Shown here piece by piece: positions 1 to 8,849 of a DNA stretch of 51,668 nucleotides. The position numbers and the translations under genes were made by a program. Source of the DNA: CAYLLT01 sp964591605 (GTDB lineage Bacteria; Planctomycetota; Phycisphaerae; UBA1845; PWPN01); NCBI GenBank assembly GCA_964591605.1, contig CAZQEN010000005.1, positions 1-51,668 on the forward strand, written 5' to 3'. The notes under the pieces are model-generated. The model was not told the origin of the DNA. It saw only the letters and a list, made by a program, of their open reading frames with translations, and searched no databases. How positions within the stretch are numbered: position 1 is the stretch's first letter; each line of letters starts with the position of its first letter.

Positions 1-121
1 CATAAGCAGGGAAAGTTCACGGCGTTGCATGCCACCCCGCCCAAAGTGTCACGCATCCGACATGCACCCGGGGTGAGCTCGCCGTTGGAGCGCCTGCGGC
101 GGCTCGGCTATAGTTCGCCTG

Positions 122-1021
122 ATGGGCAGTGCAGGGCAGGAGACAGTCTGGACGATCGGCAAGCTGCTCGACTGGACCACGGCGTGGTTCAACGAGAGGG
201 GCGTGGAGGGCGGGCGGCTGGCGGCCGAGCTGCTGCTGGCCCGGGCCCTGGGCTGCCGGAAAATCGACCTCTATACGCGCTACGACCAGACGCCCGCCGA
301 CGACCAGCGGGCCGCTTTCCGCGAGCTCGTGCGACAGGCCGGGCAGCACACCCCTATCGCCTACCTGCTGGGGCACCGTGAGTTCTTTTCGCTCGAATTC
401 AACGTCTCGCCCGCCGTCCTCATCCCGCGTCCCGACACCGAGGCCCTCGTGCAGCGGGCCATCCAGATCTGCCGGACCCAGCCCGAGCGCACCTTCAACG
501 TCCTCGATATTGGCACCGGCAGTGGCTGCATCGCCGTCGCGGTCGCCAGGTATGCCCGCAATACGATGCTGGTCGCGTCGGACGTCTCCGCCGAGGCGGT
601 TGCCGTCGCCCGGTCCAACATCGAGCGCCACGGCCTGGCCGACCGCGTCCGCACCGCCCGCGCCGACCTGGTCGACCTGCCCGCAGAGGTGGCGCCGACC
701 GGCGGCTTCGATCTCATTCTCTCCAATCCCCCCTATATCGCACGGCCGGTCTGGCAGGCGCTGCCGCCGCACATTCGCGACCATGAGCCGCCCATCGCCC
801 TCACCCCCGGCCCGGAGGGGACCGAGATCCACCGGCGTCTGGCGGTGGAATGCCCGACCGTGCTCGCGCCGGCCGGTCGGCTGCTGGTCGAGATCGGGCA
901 CGATCAGGCCGAGCCGGTCAGGAGCCTGTTCGAGGCCGCCGGCTGGACGTTCGCCGGCTCGCACCGCGACAAAACCGACCCGCACGACCGCGTGCTGGAG
1001 TTTGCCAGGGGCGGCCCATGA
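122..1021 (+). CDS. prmC: Peptide chain release factor N5-glutamine methyltransferase
   Basis: PrmC/HemK (299 aa, a usual length) uses S-adenosylmethionine to methylate the glutamine of the GGQ motif of release factors RF1 and RF2 in the cytoplasm. The protein has the helical N-terminal domain expected for PrmC (about residues 1-95), then a Rossmann methyltransferase fold with the SAM loop DIGTGSGC near residue 128. The diagnostic catalytic motif NPPY begins at residue 202, followed by the conserved IARPVW-type stretch. The ATG at 122 gives a complete N-terminal domain. Its stop overlaps the start of the next methyltransferase (ATGA at 1018-1021), so the two are translationally coupled. The release factor gene often found just upstream, prfA, would lie outside the window. 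Confidence 0.95.
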   Translation: MGSAGQETVWTIGKLLDWTTAWFNERGVEGGRLAAELLLARALGCRKIDLYTRYDQTPADDQRAAFRELVRQAGQHTPIAYLLGHREFFSLEFNVSPAVLIPRPDTEALVQRAIQICRTQPERTFNVLDIGTGSGCIAVAVARYARNTMLVASDVSAEAVAVARSNIERHGLADRVRTARADLVDLPAEVAPTGGFDLILSNPPYIARPVWQALPPHIRDHEPPIALTPGPEGTEIHRRLAVECPTVLAPAGRLLVEIGHDQAEPVRSLFEAAGWTFAGSHRDKTDPHDRVLEFARGGP

Positions 1022-1731
1022 CCGAGCACGTCTCCACGCGCGATGGGTATGACCGCTGGTCGTCCATTTATGATGACGACGACAACCCGCTCGTCGCGCT
1101 GGAAACGCCGCTTGTGGAGGCGCTGCTGGGCGACGTGACGGGGCTGGCGATCGCCGACATCGGCTGCGGGACGGGACGTCATGCCCTGCGCCTGGCCGCG
1201 GCCGGCGCCCGCGTCACGGCACTCGATTTCTCCGAAGGCATGCTCGCACGGGCCCGCCAGAAGGCTCAGGCCGCGCGTCTTTCTGATCCATCGCTGCACC
1301 TGCCGCACCTTTCGTTCGTCCGGCACGACCTGCTCGAGCCGCTCCCGCTGCCTGACGGGCGGTTCGACCGCGTCCTGTGCTGTCTGGTGCTCGACCACAT
1401 TTCCGCACCGGGGCGGCTCTTCGCGGAGCTGCGGCGGATCTGCTCGCCGGGCGGCTCGGTGGTCGTCTCGGTCATGCACCCGGCCATGATGCTCAAGGGC
1501 GTGCAGGCCCGCTTCGTCGATCCGCAGACGGGCCGCGAGGTCCGGCCGGAGAGCACTCCGAATCAGATCAGCGATTACGTGATGGGCGCGCTGGGGGCGG
1601 GTCTGCACATCCAGCACATGAGCGAGCACGTGGCCGGCCGCGATCTGGCCGCCCGCTGCCCCCGCGCGGAAAAGTACGTCGGCTGGCCCATGCTGCTGCT
1701 CATGCAGCTTCGGCCGCGCCAGGGTGTGTAA
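1018..1731 (+). CDS. Class I SAM-dependent methyltransferase
   Basis: A 237-residue small-molecule-type methyltransferase of the Methyltransf_11/25 class. It carries the SAM-binding motif DIGCGTGRHAL at about residues 47-57, the acidic loop LDFSEGML about 20 residues later, and the post-motif RFDRVLCCLVLDHI. The ATG at 1018 overlaps the prmC stop by four bases. Upstream extension in the same frame would run through prmC and is not credible. The substrate cannot be read from the sequence; the UbiE/bioC-like layout is shared by many families. It converges on the minus-strand haem/LRR gene with a spacer of only 12 bases. Confidence 0.88.
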   Translation: MTEHVSTRDGYDRWSSIYDDDDNPLVALETPLVEALLGDVTGLAIADIGCGTGRHALRLAAAGARVTALDFSEGMLARARQKAQAARLSDPSLHLPHLSFVRHDLLEPLPLPDGRFDRVLCCLVLDHISAPGRLFAELRRICSPGGSVVVSVMHPAMMLKGVQARFVDPQTGREVRPESTPNQISDYVMGALGAGLHIQHMSEHVAGRDLAARCPRAEKYVGWPMLLLMQLRPRQGV

Positions 1732-1743
1732 CACCGAAAACCA

Positions 1744-2970
1744 CTACTTAATGGCTTCCAGTTTGCTCTCAAAGCGGGCCGGGTCGGTCCAGAACTGCGT
1801 CGGGCAGTTGGGGCAGCAGAAGCCGATGACCCGGTCGCCGTGAATCACCGTGTAGCGGGCATCGATCGGCTTACCGGAAACGGGGCAGACGGTGTTGATC
1901 GGCCTGAGCGTGGCGGCGGGCTGCGATGCCGTCGAAGCGGGTGCGGACGCGGGCCTGGCCTGACCGGGCAGCGGGGCGTCGCTGGTGAGTCTGAGGGCGG
2001 GTTCGACCTGCTGCGTCGTGGCGTAGCGGGCTTCGCCGACGTCGATCTGCAGCTCCGGTCGCTGCCGGCGCAGACTCGTGAGGGCCTGCCCGCTCACACC
2101 GGACTTCCACAGATAGACCTGCTGGAGGCTCGGGAACGCGGCCAGATGGGTGGCCGCTGCGTCGGTCAGTTTCGTCTGTGCGAGCACGAGCTCGCGGAGC
2201 GATGCGATCCGGGCGAGTGCGGCGACGCCGGCATCGGTGATGCGCGAGCCGCGCAGATCCAGCCGCATCAGCCGCGGCGCCCGGCCGAGCACGGTGGCGG
2301 TTGCGTCGCCCACGGGGCAGCGGGCCAGCGAGATCCATTCCACCTGCGGCAGCACCGGCTCAATCAAGGCGATGACCTGAGCCTCGGTGATGCTGCGGGC
2401 GGCAGCGGCGAAGTTGAGTCGGAGGCGACTGGAACCCTGGCCGACGCCCTCGACGTGGATGAGGTGATCGCGCAAGGCGGCCAGCGCGGCCGGGTCGGGC
2501 GCGGGGGGCTCGTCAGCGGGCTGCGAAGCAATGGGTTTTGCGGTCGGGCCCTTTATTGGGGACGAATTCCTGCTTTCTGGTGGGGCCGCGGGATGAGGCG
2601 GTGCCGCCGCCGGAGCCGAAGATGCCGGACTCATGGCCGCCCCGGCCTGGATCCACGCCTCAATGGCCTTGATCTCCTCCTCAGTGGGCTGGGGCTTGTT
2701 GCGGGGCGGCATGTGATCGTCGTCGTCGGCCGGGAGGCGCAGCCGGCGGATGATTTCACTCTCGGCCGGCTTGCCCGCGACCAAGACGGGGCCGCTGTCG
2801 CCACCTTCGGCGAGCGCCGCCGGCGTGTGCAGGGCCAGGCCGCCGCGCTGCCGGTCTTCGCCGTGACACGCGCCGCAGCGTTCCACGAGGATCGGTTGTA
2901 TGCGCGTCGCAAAAACGTCGTCGGCCGCGCGGGCGGGCGGGGCGGTCATGAGCGCGAGAGCAGCAGCCAT
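1744..2970 (-). CDS. Exported haem-domain protein with leucine-rich repeats and a C-terminal Cys-rich metal-binding motif
   Basis: From the ATG at 2970 the protein (408 aa) begins with a Sec signal peptide ending PPARA-A. A planctomycete cytochrome-type domain follows with one haem site, CGACH, and the typical downstream MPP motif (DDDHMPPRNKPQ). After a Pro/Ala-rich linker comes a leucine-rich-repeat domain of the RNI-like type (LRLDLRGSRITDAGVAAL and similar). The last 50 residues contain CPVSGKPID and FCCPNCPTQF, a YHS/TRASH-like metal-binding pattern. It is last in a minus-strand unit after the DUF1549/DUF1553 and DUF1501 genes. The same frame is open to an ATG at 3111 that overlaps the DUF1501 stop (ATGA). 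The extra 47 residues are mostly translated inverted repeat 3006-3092, so I prefer 2970, with TTG 2991 as an alternative. The function is unknown. Confidence 0.78.
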   Translation of the reverse strand: MAAALALMTAPPARAADDVFATRIQPILVERCGACHGEDRQRGGLALHTPAALAEGGDSGPVLVAGKPAESEIIRRLRLPADDDDHMPPRNKPQPTEEEIKAIEAWIQAGAAMSPASSAPAAAPPHPAAPPESRNSSPIKGPTAKPIASQPADEPPAPDPAALAALRDHLIHVEGVGQGSSRLRLNFAAAARSITEAQVIALIEPVLPQVEWISLARCPVGDATATVLGRAPRLMRLDLRGSRITDAGVAALARIASLRELVLAQTKLTDAAATHLAAFPSLQQVYLWKSGVSGQALTSLRRQRPELQIDVGEARYATTQQVEPALRLTSDAPLPGQARPASAPASTASQPAATLRPINTVCPVSGKPIDARYTVIHGDRVIGFCCPNCPTQFWTDPARFESKLEAIK

Positions 2971-3005
2971 GGCCGCCTGAAATGCCCGCAAACGAGCATG
3001 TATGA

Positions 3006-3092
3006 ACCACGAAGGCACGAAGACACGAAGAAGAGGACAGATAGACAACTGAATCTGCACCGACTTCTTCGTGCCTTCGTGTCTTCGTGGTA
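3006..3092. repeat. Octamer-armed inverted repeat, family A copy 1
   Basis: Two arms of about 28 bases face each other around a spacer of about 30 bases. The left arm (3006-3033) is three tandem octamers of the form CACGAAGN after ACC. The right arm (3064-3092) is the reverse complement with the two middle octamers exchanged. It lies between the DUF1501 stop and the signal peptide of the next gene and is open in that gene's frame. A second copy lies at 15401-15511. Confidence 0.85.
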
Positions 3093-3107
3093 AAGAAACG
3101 GACTTCG

Positions 3108-4607
3108 TCATGCGATGATGTCCCTGATGACCTTGCCGGAGACGTCGGTCAGCCGGAAATCACGTCCCTGGTGCCGGAAGACGAGCTGCTCATGCCGCAG
3201 GCCGAGCAGGTGGAGCATGGTCGCGTGGAGATCGTGCACCTCGACGGGGTTCTCCACGATGTTGTAGCTGTATTCGTCGGTCCTGCCGTAGGTGACTCCG
3301 GGCCGGATCCCGCCGCCGGCCAGCCAGACCGTAAAGCAGCGCGGGTGGTGGTCTCGCCCGTAGTTTTCCCTGGTGAGCGTTCCCTGGCTGTAGACGGTCC
3401 GCCCGAACTCGCCGGCCCACAGGACGAGCGTCTCGTCGAGCATGCCCCGCCGGCGCAGGTCTTCGAGCAGCGCGGCCTGCGGCTGGTCCACCGCGCTGGA
3501 CTGATCGCGAATCTGTCTGGGCAGATCGTTGTGCGCATCCCAGCCCCGCATATAGAGCTGAATGAACCGCACGCCGCGCTCGGCCAGCCGCCGCGCCAGC
3601 AGGCAGTTCGAGGCGAACGTGCCCGGCTTGCGCACCTCGGGGCCGTAGAGATTCAGCGTCTCCTCGTCCTCGTCCGAGAAATCGGTGAGCTCGGGCACCG
3701 ACATCTGCATGCGATAGGCCATTTCATACTGGGCGATGCGTGTCCGGACTTCCGGGTCGAGGCTGCGCTCGGCCTCCTGCTCATTCAGCTCGCCGACCAG
3801 GTCGAGCATGCGCCGGCGATCCTCGCGGGTGACGCCCTCGGGGTTCTTGAGGTAGAGCACGGGCTCATTGCCGCTGCGCAGCTTGCAGCCCTGGTGCTCG
3901 CTGGGGAGGAACCCGCTGCCCCAGAAGCGGGCGGAGAGGGCCTGCATGTTGCCGAAGCCCTGGGTGATGAGCACGACGAACGCCGGCAGGTTGGCGTTGG
4001 CGCTCCCCAGGCCGTAGCTGATCCATGAGCCGAAGCAGGGCCGGCCCGGCTGCTGCGTGCCGGTCTGAAAGAACGTGATGCCCGGCTCGTGGTTGATGGC
4101 CTCCGTGTGCATCGTGTGGACAAAGCAGATCTCGTTGGCCATCCTCGCCGTGTGCGGGATGAGCTCGCTGAGCCACACGCCGTCCTGGTTGTTGGCGTAG
4201 CGGCTGAACTTGAAGATCGACGGGGCGACCGGGAAGCGGGCCTGGCCGCTGGTCATGCCGGTCAGTCGCTGGCCCTGGCGGATGGAGTCGGGAAGATCCT
4301 GATCAAAGCGCTGGCGGAGGACGGGCTTGTAGTCGTACAGATCGATCTGGCTGGGCGCGCCTTCCATGTGCATGTAGATCACGCGCTTGGCCCGGGCCGG
4401 AAAGTGCGGACCCACCAGCGCGGGCGCGCTCGACGGAGAGGCCGTCCCCGCGCCGGCCAGCGCCGGGCGGCTGCCCACCAGCGAGGCCAGCGCCATCGAA
4501 CCGAGCCCGGCGCCGATCGACTGGGCCGCCAGGCCGAAAAACCGCCGACGGGTGATGTCCAGATAGTGTTGTTCGATCGGATCCATTCCTGCGAATCCTC
4601 CCATCAC
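3108..4607 (-). CDS. DUF1501 family protein, Tat-exported
   Basis: This 499-residue protein belongs to the DUF1501 family (alkaline-phosphatase-like fold), which in Planctomycetota is nearly always paired with a DUF1549/DUF1553 haem protein. The N-terminus has a twin-arginine signal: TRRRFFGLAAQSIGAG at about residues 14-29, followed by a hydrophobic stretch ending near RPALAG. Family motifs are visible: YMHMEGAPSQIDLYDYKP, NHEPGITFFQTGT, RGWDAHNDLP, LVLWAGEFGRT and the near C-terminal DLHATMLHLLGLRHEQL. The length is normal for the family. The start lies 56 bases after the stop of the larger partner gene, consistent with an operon. The biochemical role of this pair is not established; a link to surface polysaccharide breakdown is often suggested. 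Confidence 0.92.
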   Translation of the reverse strand: MMGGFAGMDPIEQHYLDITRRRFFGLAAQSIGAGLGSMALASLVGSRPALAGAGTASPSSAPALVGPHFPARAKRVIYMHMEGAPSQIDLYDYKPVLRQRFDQDLPDSIRQGQRLTGMTSGQARFPVAPSIFKFSRYANNQDGVWLSELIPHTARMANEICFVHTMHTEAINHEPGITFFQTGTQQPGRPCFGSWISYGLGSANANLPAFVVLITQGFGNMQALSARFWGSGFLPSEHQGCKLRSGNEPVLYLKNPEGVTREDRRRMLDLVGELNEQEAERSLDPEVRTRIAQYEMAYRMQMSVPELTDFSDEDEETLNLYGPEVRKPGTFASNCLLARRLAERGVRFIQLYMRGWDAHNDLPRQIRDQSSAVDQPQAALLEDLRRRGMLDETLVLWAGEFGRTVYSQGTLTRENYGRDHHPRCFTVWLAGGGIRPGVTYGRTDEYSYNIVENPVEVHDLHATMLHLLGLRHEQLVFRHQGRDFRLTDVSGKVIRDIIA

Positions 4608-4663
4608 TGCCCCGGCAGGGGCGATCGAGGCTCGCCCAGAGCGTCAGCCCTGGGGATGCGCTC

Positions 4664-7600
4664 TCAACTTTGCGTGATCACCGCTGACAGGTTCAGCAGC
4701 GCGTTCGCAATCATGGTCCAGGCCGCGAGTTCCGGTGCTTCGATATCGTTGGGCACCGGTGCGACGCCGACCTTGAGCAGTTTCTGAGCATCCTCGGGCT
4801 TGCCGCGGTACCGCTCGCGGAAGGCGGCGAGGGCGTCGGTCAACCGCTTGAGCTCTCCGGCGTCGGGCGCCCGCCCGGTGCAACGGCGGAACATCTGCGT
4901 GAGCCGCTCGCGATCGGTTGCCGCGGCTGGCGCAGCGGCCGGCCGGGCGGCGCCGGCTTCCGCCTTCACCAGCACGCTCTCGGCCTGCGGCCCACCCTCC
5001 TTCGCCAGCCGTCCGGAGGCCGGTTCCGACGCACGCAACGTCCGGGCGGCCAGCACACGCGCCGCCTCGACGAACTGCTCGTCATTCCAGAGCACGAGCG
5101 CCTGGAGCGGGGTGTTCGTGCTCGCCCGGCGGATCGTGCACGACTCGCGCGTCGGCGCGTCGAACGTCATGAGCGACGGCGGCGGGCACGCCCGCTTCCA
5201 ATAGGTGTACAGGCTGCGCCGCCAGAGATCGCCGCTCTCCCCGCGCTTGTAGATTCGCGTGTTGGACTGCAGCATTGCCACTTCCTGCCACAGCCCATCC
5301 GGCTGATAGGGCTTGACCGACGGCCCGCCGAGCTTTTCGACCAGGAGGCCCGACAGGTAGAGGGCCTGGTCGCGCACCATCTCGGCCCCCATGCGGTGCC
5401 GCGGATAATAGGCCAGCAGGCGGTTGTCCGGGTCGCGCTCTCTGAGCTCCGGCCGCACGACCGAGCTTCGCCGATACGTGCTGCTGGTCAGGATCAGCCG
5501 CAGCATGTGCTGGATGTCCCAGCCGCTCTCGCGGAACTCGACGGCCAGCCAGTCCAGCAGCTCGGGATGGCTGGGCCACTCGCCCTGGAGGCCGAAGTCT
5601 TCGCTCGTGCGGACCAGGCCCGTTCCAAACAGCATCTCCCAGAGGCGATTGACAGCCACCCGCGCCACCAGCGGGTTCTCCGCGGCGGTCAGCCACCGGG
5701 CCAGCCCCAGCCGGTTGAGCGGAGCGCCCTCCGGAAGCCGTCCGAGGGCGGCCGGCACGCCCCGCGTCACCGGCCGTTTCCTGTCCGGCTTGTCGTACTG
5801 CCCGCGCACGAGAACGAACGTCTCCCGCGGCTCCGGCAGCTCCTGCATCACCATCGTGCGCGGCGCCTGAGCCTCCAGCTCCGTGATGCGCTGCTGGGTC
5901 GAGGCGAGCAGCGCTTTGTTCTCGCGATAGCTGGCCGAATAGGCCAGCTTCCAGGCCTCCTTGAAGCGGGCCTCCAGCTCCGGCGGGCGCGCCGACTCGG
6001 GCACCATGGCGGCGACCAGATCACCGAACCACTCGTTGGTCCGGGCCAGCGCTTTGAAGTAGTAACCCGCCGGCCCGCCCGTGTTGACGATCTTGAGGAC
6101 CAGCGCATTCATGCCCGCGGGCAGCTCCACCGCGACCTTGTCCTGGTCGGCGGCCAGACCACGGTTCACCTCGCGGGCCGCCACCTGCTTGCCGTTGACG
6201 AACAGGGCGAAGCCGTCATCGCTGCCGAGCGAGACCTCGATCTTGCGAGGCGATGGACAGGCCACGCGCCGGCCGACATAAACCACGCTCGCACCGTCGC
6301 CGGGCAGCGTATTGGTTTGCTCGTCCTTCAACTCGGCCACGTACTGCCATTGGCCATCGGGCGACTGGCCGTTCCCGAACCGCTGGCCGGGCGTGATCGT
6401 CATCTGCTGCTCGGGGCCGAAGGCGGTCTTGTAGGCCGCTTCTGCGGAGGCCGCCGCGAAGGGCCCGACCCGATACCACCCGCTGACCGCCGCCGGCAGC
6501 GAATCCAGCCCGGCCTCGGCGAACCGGGCCAGCGTCAGCCGCACGCGTCCCAGCGTGTGACGGGGATACACCGAGTCGTATCGCAATCGGACCCGCACTT
6601 CGGTGCCGCCCTCGAAACCGAAGGGCTGGTCTGCCAGCAGCAGGGCGACCCGCCCGCCCTTGCGCGTGATACCGTCCACCGCCCAGCCGCGCTCATCCCA
6701 GTCATCGAGCAGATTGAGGGCACGATAGTCGCCGTTCTCCTGCTCCACGTCCGCCCACGCCCAGACGAAGCGAACGGGCGTGCTCTTTGAGGGATCGGCG
6801 ATCGACGTGGCCTGGGCGTCGACGGAGGTGAGCACCGCGTTGCCGTTCTCCGCCCGGCCCACCTTGTTCTGCAGGCTCTTGTGCGGGAGCGCCTCGATCA
6901 TGAGCAGCCGCAGATCGCCGCCGCGCGTCCGCAGCGTGATGAGGTGCTCGTCCCGGTCGGGGTTCCTGCCGCTGGCCAGCACGGAGCCGTCCTGCTGAAC
7001 CGCGAGCGTCGCGCCATAGACCGAGGCCGCCCCGGCAACGGTCGTGGACTCCCACATCAGCCCCGCCTTTTTGTGGGCGTCCAGAACGAAGCCGGTCCGT
7101 TCCGCATCCTCCTGAAATCGCGGCGCGTTCAGCTCCGCATTCACCTGGGCCAGTTTCCCGCGCAGGGAAGCGAGCTCCGACTTGGTCTCGGGCGTCGCCA
7201 CGACCAGGAACGGCTCGAGCGCCCGGTTGGGATCCGGGCTCTGGCTGTACAGCCCCGGCTCGGCGTTCGAGTTAAAGAAGGAGTAGAACCGGTAGAACTC
7301 CTCCTGCGAAATCGGGTCAAACTTGTGCTCGTGGCATCGGGCGCAGCCGACGGTCAGCCCCAGGAACACCGAACCGGTCGTGCTCGCCCGGTCGACGGCG
7401 TACTCGACGAGGTATTCCTCGTTGATCGCCCCGCCCTCGTCGGTGGTGACGTGGTTGCGGTTGAACCCGCTGGCGATCTTCTGCTGGTCGGTGGCGTTGG
7501 GGATCAGGTCGCCGGCGATCTGCTCGGTAACGAACCGGTCGAAGGGCATGTTGTCGCGGAACGCCTGCAGGACCCAGTCGCGCCAGAGCCACATCTGGCG

Positions 7601-8365
7601 CCCGGCATCCATGTGGATGCCGCAGGTATCCGCATACCTGCCCGCATCGAGCCAGGGCACGGCCATGCGCTCGGCGTAGCGCGAGCGGTACGGATCCTGG
7701 GTCAGGAGCTTGTCGATCCAGCGCTCGTACGCGTCGGGTCGGCGGTCGGCCAGCCACGCGTCCAGCTCCTCGGGCGTGGGCGGCAAACCGGTCAGGTCGA
7801 GGAAGACGCGGCGGATCAGCGTCTCGCGGCTGGCCTCGGGCGAGGGCGTCATGCGGTGCCGATCGAGCTCGGCGAGGATGAACGCGTCGATCGGGTTGCG
7901 GACGCTGCTCGCGTCGCCAACGTGCGGCGGGTCCAGCCGTTTGGGTGCGACGAACGCCCAGTGCGGTTCGTACGGGGCGCCCTCCGTGATCCAGCGGCGG
8001 ACGAGCTCGCGCTCCTCGGCTGAAAGCGGCCGCTTATTGCTGTCGGGCGGCGGCATCCGCTCGTCGGGGTCTTCGCTCGTGACGCGGCGCCAGAGCTGGC
8101 TCGCCAGCGGATCGCCCGGCACAATCGCCGCGCCGCCCTTGCGGTCGCCGATGGCGATCTCGCGCAGGTCCAGCCGCAGCTCGGCCGCCCGCGTCTTGGG
8201 ATCCGGCCCGTGGCATTTGAAACACCGGTCCGACAGCAGCGGGCGGATGTCGCGTCCGTACCGGATGGGCCGGTCGTCCGCCCGCACGACGGTCGGGGTG
8301 GCCGCGCAGCAGATCAGCGCCGCAACCCCGGCCAACGAAACGCGTGGCTTTCGTGAGAATCGCAT
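4664..8365 (-). CDS. Exported PSCyt1-DUF1549-DUF1553 protein
   Basis: A 1233-residue exported protein. A Sec signal peptide (residues 1 to about 27, ending VVRA-DD) is followed by a planctomycete cytochrome-type domain with haem site CFKCH. Next is DUF1549, including RYADTCGIHMDAGRQMWLWR and a second Cys-His pair, CARCHEH. The middle of the protein looks like a carbohydrate-binding or PA14-like insertion (GSDDGFALFVNGK near residue 700). DUF1553 forms the C-terminal third (LARWLTAAENPLVARVAVNR, TPLQALVLWNDEQF). The ATG at 8365 starts a good signal peptide; the frame is open further upstream but without homology. It leads the 8365-1744 unit. An Ala-rich, probably disordered stretch at roughly 4905-5030 interrupts DUF1553. 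Confidence 0.92.
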   Translation of the reverse strand: MRFSRKPRVSLAGVAALICCAATPTVVRADDRPIRYGRDIRPLLSDRCFKCHGPDPKTRAAELRLDLREIAIGDRKGGAAIVPGDPLASQLWRRVTSEDPDERMPPPDSNKRPLSAEERELVRRWITEGAPYEPHWAFVAPKRLDPPHVGDASSVRNPIDAFILAELDRHRMTPSPEASRETLIRRVFLDLTGLPPTPEELDAWLADRRPDAYERWIDKLLTQDPYRSRYAERMAVPWLDAGRYADTCGIHMDAGRQMWLWRDWVLQAFRDNMPFDRFVTEQIAGDLIPNATDQQKIASGFNRNHVTTDEGGAINEEYLVEYAVDRASTTGSVFLGLTVGCARCHEHKFDPISQEEFYRFYSFFNSNAEPGLYSQSPDPNRALEPFLVVATPETKSELASLRGKLAQVNAELNAPRFQEDAERTGFVLDAHKKAGLMWESTTVAGAASVYGATLAVQQDGSVLASGRNPDRDEHLITLRTRGGDLRLLMIEALPHKSLQNKVGRAENGNAVLTSVDAQATSIADPSKSTPVRFVWAWADVEQENGDYRALNLLDDWDERGWAVDGITRKGGRVALLLADQPFGFEGGTEVRVRLRYDSVYPRHTLGRVRLTLARFAEAGLDSLPAAVSGWYRVGPFAAASAEAAYKTAFGPEQQMTITPGQRFGNGQSPDGQWQYVAELKDEQTNTLPGDGASVVYVGRRVACPSPRKIEVSLGSDDGFALFVNGKQVAAREVNRGLAADQDKVAVELPAGMNALVLKIVNTGGPAGYYFKALARTNEWFGDLVAAMVPESARPPELEARFKEAWKLAYSASYRENKALLASTQQRITELEAQAPRTMVMQELPEPRETFVLVRGQYDKPDRKRPVTRGVPAALGRLPEGAPLNRLGLARWLTAAENPLVARVAVNRLWEMLFGTGLVRTSEDFGLQGEWPSHPELLDWLAVEFRESGWDIQHMLRLILTSSTYRRSSVVRPELRERDPDNRLLAYYPRHRMGAEMVRDQALYLSGLLVEKLGGPSVKPYQPDGLWQEVAMLQSNTRIYKRGESGDLWRRSLYTYWKRACPPPSLMTFDAPTRESCTIRRASTNTPLQALVLWNDEQFVEAARVLAARTLRASEPASGRLAKEGGPQAESVLVKAEAGAARPAAAPAAATDRERLTQMFRRCTGRAPDAGELKRLTDALAAFRERYRGKPEDAQKLLKVGVAPVPNDIEAPELAAWTMIANALLNLSAVITQS

Positions 8366-8849
8366 GGTGATCTGAAAATGGCCCGAGACTGTTGGAAAAC
8401 CCGCAGCCGCCCGCGATCCAGCGCAGGCGACCGCCCCCCGAAGGTTCGGCACAAGGTCGGACTGCTCAGCCGACTGTGCTGCACTGACGGGGGTCTTGCC
8501 CGCCCAATTGTACCATAAAGCCGGCGCCGACCAACGCCCGTCGATCCGGCCCACCACAAAACGTTGGACACCCCCCCGGACGGTCCCGCTCGGGTGGTTT
8601 GACTTGGCTGCACCCCAGAGCCAGAATAACGGGCTGAATCGACGGCATCGGTGCTCGGCGACGGCCGGAATGAATCGCCCTCGCGTCCCTGCGGGGTCAC
8701 ATCTCTGGCCGATGACTGCGGCGCCTGGCCGACCCTCCTCTCCGTATGGATGAGCGGCTTGAGCCGCCGTCACCCGCATTGTCGATGCGGAACCATTCAA
8801 TATGTGTGTGTCGTCACCTCGCGGAGCACTTGCAGACGAGGATCCAGCC
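8366..8849. promoter_or_regulatory. Divergent intergenic region with candidate promoters in both directions
   Basis: This 484-base stretch separates two divergent units and holds no convincing gene. For the minus-strand unit there is an extended -10, TGGTACAAT (TACAAT being the reverse strand of 8507-8512), with a weak TTGGTC 16 bases upstream. For the plus-strand unit the best candidate is TTGACT at 8599-8604, 17 bases, then CAGAAT at 8622-8627. TTGTCG at 8779 with TATGTG at 8801 is a weaker alternative. All of these are pattern matches only. Confidence 0.35.

Noticed and set aside
1..121. A gene end or release-factor gene before prmC
   Set aside because: The first 121 bases show only a family G remnant and spacer; no coding sequence can be supported.
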